64,000 bases of DNA from an uncultured bacterium (GTDB taxonomy: Bacteria; Planctomycetota; Phycisphaerae; Phycisphaerales; SM1A02). Below the pieces are notes generated by a model. That model was not told where the DNA came from. It worked only from the letters and a program-made list of their open reading frames with translations, and made no database searches. The position numbers and the translations under genes are program-made. The first letter of the stretch is position 1. Every line of letters starts with the position of its first letter. The DNA lies in NCBI GenBank assembly GCA_903919715.1, contig CAIXJC010000012.1, positions 124,001 through 188,000 of the forward strand, read 5' to 3'. Of this stretch, positions 56,675 through 64,000 are shown in pieces.

Positions 56675-56863
56675 GGTTTTCTTTCGCTGGTCGTTCGTCG
56701 CGAACGCCTAATTTGTGTCCTTGAATTTGAGCAGCGCAGGCTACCAAACTCCGTCACACTGGTCAACGCAATGTGGGCCAAAGGTTGAGGCGTAGACCGA
56801 TAACCCGCTGTACATGCGATCGAATGGAAATGACTATCTCCGATTGCCACCTATCCTGCGGCG

Positions 56864-58501
56864 ATGAAGAGTGCGACCGATGGCTTGCGAGCTACCACCG
56901 ACGAATTTGTTGTCCTGAGTGCCAAGATTGAACAGGGCGGCGGTGCGAACGGAGTTGAGCGTCAACATCGCCACGGTCGACTGACCGCACGTGAGCGCAT
57001 CGGTTTGCTGTTAGACCCATCAACGGCTCAATGCGAGTGTGGGCTTCTTGCAGGATGGAATATGTACAAGGAGTATGGCGGTGCACCTGGCGCTGGCGTC
57101 GTGACCACGATTGGTCAGATCGAAGGACGTCTGTGCATGGTCGTGGCAAATGATGCAACGGTGAAAGCTGGCGCGTTCTTTCCGATGACCTGTAAAAAGA
57201 TCATTCGAGCGCAGGAGATCGCGCAGCGCGCTCGAATGCCCTTGGTCTACCTCGTCGATAGCGCAGGCGTTTTTCTTCCGCTGCAGGAAGATGTTTTTCC
57301 TGATACCGATGACTTTGGACGCATTTTTCGCAACAATGCAGTCATCTCGGCGCAGGGGATTCCGCAGTATGCAGCCATCATGGGTAATTGTGTTGCAGGC
57401 GGAGGCTATTTGCCAGTTCTCTGTGACACGCTGCTCATGACCGAGGGAAGTGGTCTCTATCTGGCAGGTCCAGCGTTGGTGAAGGCTGCGATCGGCCAAG
57501 AAGTGACGAGCGAAGAACTCGGCGGCGCACAGATGCACGCAGAGATTTCTGGAACGATCGACTTTCGAGAAAAGGACGATCCAGCGTGCTTGATTCGTTT
57601 GCGTCGATTGATGACGATGAATGCAGCTGCGCCACTCGCGTCTGATCCGCCAGTCGCAGCGGTTGATCCGGAACGTGCAGTTGAAGATGTCTATTCGGTC
57701 TATCGAAGCGATGTCGGTGCGCAGTACGACACGCGTGACGTCCTGAAGTGCATCGTGGATCGCGGATCGATGGACGAGTATCGCATGGAGCATGGTCCAT
57801 CATTGGTCTGTGTCTACGCAAAAATTGCTGGGTTTCCCGTTGGAATAGTTGCCAACCAGCGCAAGATCACTGAGCGAAAAATGCCCGGCGGCAAGGCGGG
57901 CCCGTCCACATCCAAATGCATGCCAGGAGTGATTTACGACGACAGCGCTGACAAGGCGGCACGTTTCATTATGGATGTCAATCAGCGCAGGATTCCTTTG
58001 TTGTTCATTCATGACACGACTGGATTTATGGTTGGTCGTGATAGCGAACAGTCGGGAATTATTCGCGCTGGAGCAAAGATGGTCAATGCAATGAGCAATT
58101 CAATTGTTCCCAAAATTGTCTTGATCGCGGGCAATTCATATGGAGCGGGAAATTATGCAATGTGCGGTCGTGCCTTTGATCCATTCTTAACATTTGCATG
58201 GCCTGGAGCGCGCTGTGCAGTGATGGGCGCCGCACAATCCGCAAATACGCTGCTGCAAATTGACCTTGCCGCACGAGAGCGAAAGGGCGAGCCTGTTGAC
58301 GAGGCAATGCGCGAAAAACTGCTCGCTGCTATTTCGGCGTCCTATATGGAACAACAGGACATTCGTTATGCCGCGAGTCGCGGTTGGGTTGATCGAATCA
58401 TCGAACCGCATCGAACGCGCGTTGAATTGGCGATGGCGCTTCGAATGGCAGCACAAGCGCCGATCGTGGGAACATTTCACACGGGCGTTCTTCAGACGTG
58501 A
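56864..58501 (+). CDS. Acyl-CoA carboxylase carboxyltransferase (beta) subunit
   Basis: A 545-residue biotin-dependent carboxyltransferase of the propionyl/methylcrotonyl-CoA carboxylase beta type. The first crotonase-like domain has GAGVVTTIGQIEGRLCMVV and YLVDSAGVFLPLQEDVFPD. The second has IPLLFIHDTTGFMVGRDSE and IAGNSYGAGNYAMCGRAFDP, with oxyanion-hole glycines. The ELGGAQMHAEISGTIDF segment resembles methylcrotonyl- and geranyl-CoA carboxylases. The biotin carboxylase/biotin carrier partner is not adjacent. Bicarbonate is a substrate of the whole enzyme, a possible use for SbtA-imported bicarbonate. Confidence 0.93.
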   Translation: MKSATDGLRATTDEFVVLSAKIEQGGGANGVERQHRHGRLTARERIGLLLDPSTAQCECGLLAGWNMYKEYGGAPGAGVVTTIGQIEGRLCMVVANDATVKAGAFFPMTCKKIIRAQEIAQRARMPLVYLVDSAGVFLPLQEDVFPDTDDFGRIFRNNAVISAQGIPQYAAIMGNCVAGGGYLPVLCDTLLMTEGSGLYLAGPALVKAAIGQEVTSEELGGAQMHAEISGTIDFREKDDPACLIRLRRLMTMNAAAPLASDPPVAAVDPERAVEDVYSVYRSDVGAQYDTRDVLKCIVDRGSMDEYRMEHGPSLVCVYAKIAGFPVGIVANQRKITERKMPGGKAGPSTSKCMPGVIYDDSADKAARFIMDVNQRRIPLLFIHDTTGFMVGRDSEQSGIIRAGAKMVNAMSNSIVPKIVLIAGNSYGAGNYAMCGRAFDPFLTFAWPGARCAVMGAAQSANTLLQIDLAARERKGEPVDEAMREKLLAAISASYMEQQDIRYAASRGWVDRIIEPHRTRVELAMALRMAAQAPIVGTFHTGVLQT

Positions 58502-58517
58502 AAGCTGCAAGGTATTC

Positions 58518-59159
58518 GTGAGCAATACACCGAAAACAACTGAAATTGTCGTTGCAACTGGAAATCCGCATAAGGTCGAAGAGATACGAGAAATTCTTGC
58601 TGCGATGGGGGTCCGCGTTCTGGCGCTCACTGATGTAGGCGTGGCCGACATTCCAGAGCCAGAGGAGGACGGCGTGACTTTCGAACAAAACGCTCGGATT
58701 AAGGCAACGCAGTACGCGCGCGCAATCAATCGAATGGTTCTTGCAGATGATTCGGGCCTTGCAGTCGACGCCCTCGGCGGAGCGCCGGGAGTTTTTAGCG
58801 CACGTTGGTCTGGTCTCGGTGTGACCCGCGAAGAGCGGGATAATGCGAATAACGAAAAACTGTTAACCGAGTTGGCATCGATTTCAGTTGGTCAGCGTGG
58901 GGCTCGATTCGTTTGCGCAATGTGCTTGGCCGCAGCCGATGGGAAGGTGGTTGCAGAGACGATTGGCGAGTTTCACGGATCGATTGGAATGGCTGCACGG
59001 GGCCTTAACGGATTCGGATACGACCCGCTCTTTGTGGTCGACGACTCTGGTCGAAGGAGCGCTGAATTGACCTCGGCAGAGAAGAATGAGCGCAGTCACC
59101 GAGGTGCCGCCACTCGAGCGATGGCGAATGTCTTAGCAACGCTCCACTCCGTATCCTGA
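58518..59159 (+). CDS. rdgB: Non-canonical purine NTP pyrophosphatase (RdgB/HAM1)
   Basis: Hydrolyses dITP, dXTP and ITP to monophosphates, keeping damaged purines out of DNA and RNA. The 213-residue protein has ATGNPHKVEEI, the metal-binding LADDSGLAVDALGGAPGVFS, GEFHGSI and GLNGFGYDPLFV, and ends with SHRGAATRAM. All are standard. The frame opens far upstream, but the GTG at 58518, 16 bp after the previous stop, begins just before the conserved domain. Confidence 0.94.
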   Translation: MSNTPKTTEIVVATGNPHKVEEIREILAAMGVRVLALTDVGVADIPEPEEDGVTFEQNARIKATQYARAINRMVLADDSGLAVDALGGAPGVFSARWSGLGVTREERDNANNEKLLTELASISVGQRGARFVCAMCLAAADGKVVAETIGEFHGSIGMAARGLNGFGYDPLFVVDDSGRRSAELTSAEKNERSHRGAATRAMANVLATLHSVS

Positions 59160-59163
59160 TTGC

Positions 59164-60432
59164 GTGGTGATCTCTCTTCCAGTTCTTCCACTCGCAACGC
59201 CTGGGCAGCGCTATTCCTGTCACGGTTGTGGCAACTGCTGCCGCGACTTCACGGTTCAACTTCGCCCCGCAGATTCCCAGCGAATTCGTCAACAAGCGTG
59301 GGAGTCTCGGATTGGCTCGAATCCAATCGTGTTTTTTCGCGGGCAGGAATATTTGAGACAGCGCCCCGACGGCGCATGCATTTTTCTGTTAGACGACGGA
59401 CGCTGTCGAATACATGCGGAGTTCGGATTTGAGGCGAAGCCCATCGCATGCCAAATGTTTCCATATATGTTGGCGCCGTCCGAAACGTCGAGCCAGATGG
59501 GAGTCAGCTTCGCATGTCGAAGCGTCGTCGAGAACAAGGGGAAACAGTTCAACGAACAAGTTCCTGATGCTCTCAAGATTGTCATGCGTGGCATTCCAGA
59601 AGTTGTCCGATCAACACGAGGCGCAGCGATCTCTCGCAGGCGCCGCGCAGAATTTGGCGAGTTGGATGTTCTCAAGAGCCGACTTGTCCGTTGGATTCAG
59701 CGTGATGCACCGCTTGAAGAGCGGTTGGATGGACTTGCTTGGATTGCGCAAACGTTGTCTGTAGCGCGTCTGGAAAAGATGCGAGGATCCCGCTTCAAAG
59801 AACTCATCGATCTGCTCTTTGATGCGCTTGCTGACGAATTGCCGCTGCATCCCGTTGCTGATCCAATTCCCCGTCAAATAGCGCTCTTTCAGGGTTCGAT
59901 CTTCGCACGCACCGAGGATCCCAAACCGCTTGCGCAGGGAGCACCAGGTCGTTTTCTTTCGACGATCAGCCAATTGCAGAGAAGTCGCTTATGGCGGCGT
60001 GGAATCGCGGACAGCGTGGTTCCATTGATCGGCGTTGGCTGGCCGACATCGGCGACATTTGGTCAGGTGGCACGGATCAACCGTGTGCGTGCATCGCCTG
60101 AAATTTCTGCGTGTGATGAACTCGTCTCTCGTTGGATACGATCTTCGATCGAAGGCGGTCGCATTTGGGGAACTGGTTATTACGGTTGGAGTGCAGTCGA
60201 CGGCCTCGCGTCCGTTGTGCTTTCCGCAGCGACAATCGGTTGGCTCTCCCGATTGCACGCAGTCCAGTCGCATGAAGACGCACCGAGGTTGGCGAATGTG
60301 CAAGCAGCTGTGGGGCGCATCGATAGAACTGCAGGGCGTGCGGTATGGCTCGGTGGATGGTCGGAGCGAATGCGCTTGGCGTACCTCATCCGAGACGATG
60401 GCTTGCGCCGATTAATCGCATCGCAGTTTTAG
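59164..60432 (+). CDS. YkgJ-family cysteine-cluster protein
   Basis: A 422-residue protein. Its N-terminal ~120 residues carry the CxxCxxCC motif CHGCGNCC (about residues 19-26) plus GRCRIH and PIACQMFPY, the pattern of the YkgJ/FliB-like zinc or iron-sulfur domain (PF03692). The rest (about 130-422) is Arg- and Trp-containing with no recognised domain. This is longer than typical YkgJ (~110-250). FliB relatives methylate flagellin lysines, but no flagellar genes are near, so that role is unsupported. It begins GTG 4 bp after rdgB. Confidence 0.75.
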   Translation: MVISLPVLPLATPGQRYSCHGCGNCCRDFTVQLRPADSQRIRQQAWESRIGSNPIVFFRGQEYLRQRPDGACIFLLDDGRCRIHAEFGFEAKPIACQMFPYMLAPSETSSQMGVSFACRSVVENKGKQFNEQVPDALKIVMRGIPEVVRSTRGAAISRRRRAEFGELDVLKSRLVRWIQRDAPLEERLDGLAWIAQTLSVARLEKMRGSRFKELIDLLFDALADELPLHPVADPIPRQIALFQGSIFARTEDPKPLAQGAPGRFLSTISQLQRSRLWRRGIADSVVPLIGVGWPTSATFGQVARINRVRASPEISACDELVSRWIRSSIEGGRIWGTGYYGWSAVDGLASVVLSAATIGWLSRLHAVQSHEDAPRLANVQAAVGRIDRTAGRAVWLGGWSERMRLAYLIRDDGLRRLIASQF

Positions 60433-60468
60433 TCGCTCGTCGCAATCGAGATTTCGAGAGTCGGAAAA

Positions 60469-61482
60469 TCAGGACGGATTCTTGCCGATCGCAGAGCGCA
60501 TATCCGTGTCAGCGTTGACATTTTTCATTCGGTAATAATCCATCACGCCAAGATGCCCGTTGCGAAAGGACTCCGCGATTGCACGGGGGATTTCGGCTTC
60601 TGCAAGAATGACGATCGCGCGATTCTTTTGGGCTTCAGCGTTATGTTCGGCCTCTTGTGCAATCGCAAGTGCTCTGCGTTGTTCCGCTTGCGCTTGGTAC
60701 CGCTTGGTATCGGCTTCAGCCTGCGCTGCTTGAAGTTGTGCGCCGATATTTTCTCCGACATCAACGTCGGCAATATCAATGGAGAGGATCTCGAAGGCAG
60801 TTCCCGAATCAAGACCTTTCGCTAACACCGTCTTGGAAATCCGGTCAGGATTTTCGAGAACGCTCTTGTGATCCATCGCAGATCCAATGGTCGAAATGAT
60901 TCCTTCACCAACACGTGCGATGATCGTCTCTTCAGTGGCGCCACCAACGAGGCGCGAGATGTTGGTTCGTACGGTGACCCGAGCCTTTGCTCGAAGTTGA
61001 ATTCCATCTTTTGCAACGGCGTCGATCGTCTGCTTGCCAGATGCAGGATTGGGGCAATCGATCACCTTCGGCATCACCGAAGTATTGACCGCATCAACGA
61101 TGTCACGACCAGCCAAGTCAATTGCAACAGCACGATCCCATGGAAGATCGATACCAGCCTTCTCGGCAGCAATCATGGCGCGCACGACATTCGTCACGCG
61201 TCCGCCAGCCAGAAAATGTGCTTCCATATTCTGCGTGCTGATGTCGAGTCCGGTCTTCTTCGCACTGATGCGATTGAGCACGATCAGCGAAGGGTTTACC
61301 TTTCGAAGTCGCATCATGATGAGGTCGAGCAGACTGACGGGAGCGCCGCTGAGCCACGCCTGCAACCACAGTTGCACATATTGCCCAATGATCAGCAGAA
61401 AAACTAAGCCGACAACGGCGACGACCGCAAGACCAATCCATGCCCAAGGTTCGATTGCCAGAGTCATTGTTGTATTGCCCAT
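60469..61482 (-). CDS. floA: Flotillin-like protein FloA
   Basis: A 337-residue membrane scaffold that forms functional microdomains. It has an N-terminal membrane hairpin (about 13-45, [19 protein letters not shown]), an SPFH-like domain ([40 protein letters not shown]), and the alanine/glutamate-rich flotillin coiled-coil with [20 protein letters not shown]. It matches the YqfA/FloA family, not eukaryote-type FloT. It is the last gene of the NfeD operon, 24 bp after the shorter NfeD gene. Confidence 0.94.
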   Translation of the reverse strand: MGNTTMTLAIEPWAWIGLAVVAVVGLVFLLIIGQYVQLWLQAWLSGAPVSLLDLIMMRLRKVNPSLIVLNRISAKKTGLDISTQNMEAHFLAGGRVTNVVRAMIAAEKAGIDLPWDRAVAIDLAGRDIVDAVNTSVMPKVIDCPNPASGKQTIDAVAKDGIQLRAKARVTVRTNISRLVGGATEETIIARVGEGIISTIGSAMDHKSVLENPDRISKTVLAKGLDSGTAFEILSIDIADVDVGENIGAQLQAAQAEADTKRYQAQAEQRRALAIAQEAEHNAEAQKNRAIVILAEAEIPRAIAESFRNGHLGVMDYYRMKNVNADTDMRSAIGKNPS

Positions 61483-61506
61483 GGGGGCATCGTACCGAGA
61501 ACCACA

Positions 61507-62118
61507 TTACTGATCGGTCGAAGCGAATGGAAGTTCTCGCACCTTCAACTGTCCGTCAAGTGCGTCGACCACCTTGACGCTCGTTCCTTCAGCGATGAAT
61601 CCATTTTCAGCGAGTGCTTCGAGGCGTCCGCCATCGATGCGAATGAATCCAATGGGACGAAGTGTGGTGATCGCGATCCCTTCGCGTCCAACAAATGCTG
61701 CGAGTTGACGAGCCGTGTTTTTCGCTGCTGATCCTGAGGTTGAAACGGAGGTGTTGGCGGATTCATCATCGCCCTCGTCGCCATGCTTCTTGTTTCCGTC
61801 TGCGTCCTCTTTCAAGATCATGCGGTGAGCGATGGGAGTTTTCGACCAAACTTTGAAGACAAGCAGAACGACGATTGGACTTCCGCCACAGAGGATTGCC
61901 AGATAGACGCCGCCCCATGTCACGTCGTACACAAACATCGATGCGATTGAGCCGACGGCGCTGACGCCAGTCATGACAGCAAGGGCTCCCGCCGATGGAA
62001 CGAAGAGTTCGAGAACCAACAGGACGATCGCCAATCCAAGAAGTCCGATGGCAACGAAAAGATAAATTTCTTCGCGTCCAGTGACTGGAGCGGTTTGAGC
62101 GAGCAAGGTCATCATCAT
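61507..62118 (-). CDS. NfeD-like membrane protein (short form)
   Basis: A 203-residue protein with three or four membrane helices in the first ~100 residues (LFVAIGLLGLAIVLLVLELF, LAVMTGVSAVGSIASMFVY). A linker rich in Asp/Glu and Ser follows, then a C-terminal OB-fold NfeD domain (GREGIAITTLRPIGFIRIDG, GTSVKVVDALDGQLKV). Such proteins act with FloA in membrane quality control. Its ATG overlaps the stop of the upstream protease gene. Confidence 0.87.
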   Translation of the reverse strand: MMMTLLAQTAPVTGREEIYLFVAIGLLGLAIVLLVLELFVPSAGALAVMTGVSAVGSIASMFVYDVTWGGVYLAILCGGSPIVVLLVFKVWSKTPIAHRMILKEDADGNKKHGDEGDDESANTSVSTSGSAAKNTARQLAAFVGREGIAITTLRPIGFIRIDGGRLEALAENGFIAEGTSVKVVDALDGQLKVRELPFASTDQ

Positions 62119-63815
62119 GTGGAAGATTGTCCCCGATCTATCGTCTCGTGGCGAGGCGGATCGTTCAAAAGTGTTTCGACTTCCAGCGTTGTCCCTCGGC
62201 GGCGGACAATGCGAACTCGTGTGCCACTCTCAACGAATTCACCATTCGTTTGCGCATCGAATGGTTGATGACCGATTTGGACCTTTCCAGTTGGACGGAG
62301 AGTGGTGATTGCGACCGCTTCGCTGCCTACTTGAGGCCAATTGTCTGGAATCGAAATCGCATGACTCGACTGCGACGAGGCGGCAGTTTGAAGAATTGCC
62401 CGTCGAAAGAGCGCTGATTGCGGGAGTGACTTCGAGGCGAACCAGAGAATTGCCGTCGATCCGAAGAGCGCAACGAGGATCGAGCCGATACCCATAAAAA
62501 GTTGCTGTTGTCCGATCGCAGACGAGATGTCGCGAGTCACGAAACTTGAAATCAAACCTGTGAGCACGAGAGCGCCACCGATAACCGCAATCCAACCGCC
62601 GAGCGGAAGTATCACGATGTCGAGTGCGACCAACCCGAGTCCAAGCACGACTGCGATCAGTTCCCACCATTCTGCCAAGCCCACCAATGCGGGAGCGCCA
62701 ACGAGTAACAGCAACGCAATTGCTGCGAGCGTGCCGAAGATGCCGAATCCCGGTGTCACTGCTTCTAGTACGAAACCGACGAGCAGAACGACAATCAATC
62801 CGATTCGGACGGGCCATGTTGTGAGGAATCGCACGAGCCACTCCGACCATGTTTCTTCGTAATGCTTGACTGACGTGGCACCGAACCACGCGGCGATTTC
62901 TGTCTCGTCAGCCGCTCGACCTTTCGCCAATCCCAAGGCAATCGCTTCGTCCGGATAGAGGACTAGTAATTGGTCAGACTTTGCGATTTGTCCGACTAAA
63001 TGCCATTGGCCACGGTCATTTTCTGACAGTCGCGGACGCGATAGTGCGCGTGGGGTTGGCGGATTTTCGATCATCGGTTTTGATCGATACTCTGCGAAGT
63101 AGGGGATCAGCGATTCATCGTCCGCATCTGCACTCAAAGCCACTGGAGGAATAATCGCTGTGGACTCACGTGGTGGATCGCCGCCAAATACTGTGCGATA
63201 TTCCTCAGCATCGACAATCGCACGCTTCCCATTGGTCGCATTGCGAATCAGCCAGAGTTCGCTGCCAAGTCGCACGAATGATTGGACGAGATGTTCGTCA
63301 TACCCACGCAGGCGGGCGCTATCGACAACTTCAGCAATAATCGGGGCCTCCATCTTTGCTCGTTCAGTCGCTGGCATTGGGATGAGTCCTGCGCCTGGGA
63401 CAACTTGAATCGGGGCAGCATCGCCAAAGGCGGATCTGGGACCAACCAGTATCTCGCGCGTCGCGAGTGCGAGAATTGCGCCGGCGGAAAATGCGTACGG
63501 GTGCACCCAAGCCACCGTGTTCACTGGCATTTGTGTCTTGATGTAATTGCAAAGTTGCAATGTTGCGAGCAAATCTCCACCAGGAGTATCGAATTCTAGG
63601 ACGATCGCTTGAGCGCCATTTGTCACGGCGAGTTCCGTTCGTCGCATGACGGAGATCACGGTGAGATCATCGATGGGGCCGCGAATCGGGATGATCGCGA
63701 TACTCCCTGCCTGTCGTTCGGCGGGCACGGCTTGTGGTGAATCAGCTGATGCTGAATTCCACACGATCACCGCGAAAGTTGCAAACAAGAAGGCGATGAG
63801 TCGCAGGGAAGGCAC
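62115..63815 (-). CDS. Membrane-bound ClpP-class serine protease with NfeD domain
   Basis: A 566-residue NfeD1b/YqeZ-type protein. It has a signal peptide (LIAFLFATFAVIVWNSASA). A ClpP-class domain follows, with IVLEFDTPGGDLLATLQLCN and the serine block YAFSAGAILALATREILVGP. A spacer leads to about five membrane helices (about 340-470), and the C-terminal NfeD OB fold has AVAITTLRPTGKVQI and GTRVRIVRRRGTTLEV. It degrades stomatin/flotillin-type partners. The GTG at 63815 is chosen because the longer TTG start at 63836 lies inside the T-tract of the upstream terminator. Confidence 0.88.
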   Translation of the reverse strand: MPSLRLIAFLFATFAVIVWNSASADSPQAVPAERQAGSIAIIPIRGPIDDLTVISVMRRTELAVTNGAQAIVLEFDTPGGDLLATLQLCNYIKTQMPVNTVAWVHPYAFSAGAILALATREILVGPRSAFGDAAPIQVVPGAGLIPMPATERAKMEAPIIAEVVDSARLRGYDEHLVQSFVRLGSELWLIRNATNGKRAIVDAEEYRTVFGGDPPRESTAIIPPVALSADADDESLIPYFAEYRSKPMIENPPTPRALSRPRLSENDRGQWHLVGQIAKSDQLLVLYPDEAIALGLAKGRAADETEIAAWFGATSVKHYEETWSEWLVRFLTTWPVRIGLIVVLLVGFVLEAVTPGFGIFGTLAAIALLLLVGAPALVGLAEWWELIAVVLGLGLVALDIVILPLGGWIAVIGGALVLTGLISSFVTRDISSAIGQQQLFMGIGSILVALFGSTAILWFASKSLPQSALFRRAILQTAASSQSSHAISIPDNWPQVGSEAVAITTLRPTGKVQIGHQPFDAQTNGEFVESGTRVRIVRRRGTTLEVETLLNDPPRHETIDRGQSST

Positions 63816-63833
63816 GATGACGGGATGGTAGAC

Positions 63834-63866
63834 CAAAGAAAACCCCGGCCACGATTGGCCGGGGTT
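63834..63866 (-). terminator. Intrinsic terminator upstream of the NfeD operon
   Basis: A perfect 11-bp stem, AACCCCGGCCA (63841-63851) with TGGCCGGGGTT (63856-63866), and a four-base loop. Read on the minus strand it is followed by TTCTTTGG, a short T-rich tract. It lies about 50 bases after the stop of the gene cut by the right edge. A weaker plus-strand use is also possible. Confidence 0.75.
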
Positions 63867-63915
63867 GAACGATTCTTTGTTTGAGGCGAAGTCTGAAACT
63901 TGTGCCTCTCTGAAA

Positions 63916-64000
63916 TCAATCCCAACTTGCGATGTGATTGGCTGTCAGCGGTCCAGTGCATGAGGTGACAATCTGAATCAGCGAATCACGACCAGTCGCG
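63916..64000 (-). CDS. C-terminal end of an unidentified gene (cut by window edge)
   Basis: The minus-strand frame from the right edge gives 27 residues, ATGRDSLIQIVTSCTG followed by PLTANHIASWD, before a TGA at 63918-63916. It is called only because the stop is followed ~50 bases later by a terminator, as expected for a gene 3' end. The family cannot be judged from 27 residues. Confidence 0.4.
   Translation of the reverse strand, partial: ATGRDSLIQIVTSCTGPLTANHIASWD

Noticed and set aside
59164-60432. FliB-type flagellin lysine methylase
   Set aside because: Only the cysteine cluster is shared; no flagellar genes are nearby and the long C-terminal part is unassigned.

Overview
The window is a gene-dense chromosomal segment (I estimate GC in the low-to-mid 50s %) from a heterotrophic Gram-negative bacterium. 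The mix of genes points to the Planctomycetota, most likely a Phycisphaerae-like lineage. These are a type II secretion (T2SS) operon with very long low-complexity tails, a eukaryote-type UDP-sugar pyrophosphorylase, a large PQQ-repeat secreted protein, a divergent sigma-70 factor, an NfeD/flotillin operon and a complete bacterial topoisomerase VI. The taxonomic call is inference. I found no rRNA, tRNA, CRISPR array, insertion sequence or phage gene.

Layout. 0-12.5 kb is housekeeping: the 5' end of acs (cut by the window edge), an ABC-2 exporter pair, alaS, tpiA-secG-yicC, a phosphotransferase-fold kinase, a PDZ protein, adk and recJ. 12.6-15.1 kb is an inorganic-carbon module: a carbonic anhydrase with a beta-class zinc signature facing sbtB-sbtA, a PII-like regulator and a sodium/bicarbonate permease. 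15.2-24.2 kb holds sugar-nucleotide, lysine/cell-wall and cofactor metabolism: UDP-sugar pyrophosphorylase, phoU, pdxJ, a Nudix hydrolase, dapA, a GlmM-type mutase, a PTPS-III-like pterin enzyme that may replace FolB, ppk1 and a LEA14-like lipoprotein.

24.2-30.4 kb encodes secreted or surface proteins: a 1396-residue PQQ beta-propeller protein, an acidic protein with 49 consecutive aspartates, and a lipoprotein. 29.2-45.5 kb is one minus-strand T2SS operon. Its transcription order is secreted helical protein, gspE, F, G, H, I, J, K, an L-like gene, an M-like gene, a C-like gene, gspD and lipoprotein. Most junctions overlap by a few bases or have short gaps.

45.6-49.4 kb has an orphan CoA-transferase subunit, an MFS transporter, a sigma factor and ndk. 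49.5-52.6 kb encodes both topoisomerase VI subunits. 52.6-56.7 kb has an orphan histidine kinase, a cold-shock protein and the rpsO-pnp pair, with a clear intrinsic terminator after pnp. 56.8-60.4 kb has an acyl-CoA carboxylase beta subunit, an RdgB-type NTPase and a YkgJ-type cysteine-cluster protein. 60.5-63.8 kb is a membrane-protease/NfeD/FloA operon, preceded by a terminator and the 3' end of another gene.

The most unusual items are the carbonic anhydrase-SbtAB module in an apparent heterotroph, the complete bacterial topoisomerase VI, a ~50-residue C-terminal domain shared by two T2SS inner-membrane components, alanine instead of glycine before the cleavage site in three of four pseudopilins, the PTPS-III enzyme, and the poly-aspartate protein whose likely signal peptide lies out of frame.
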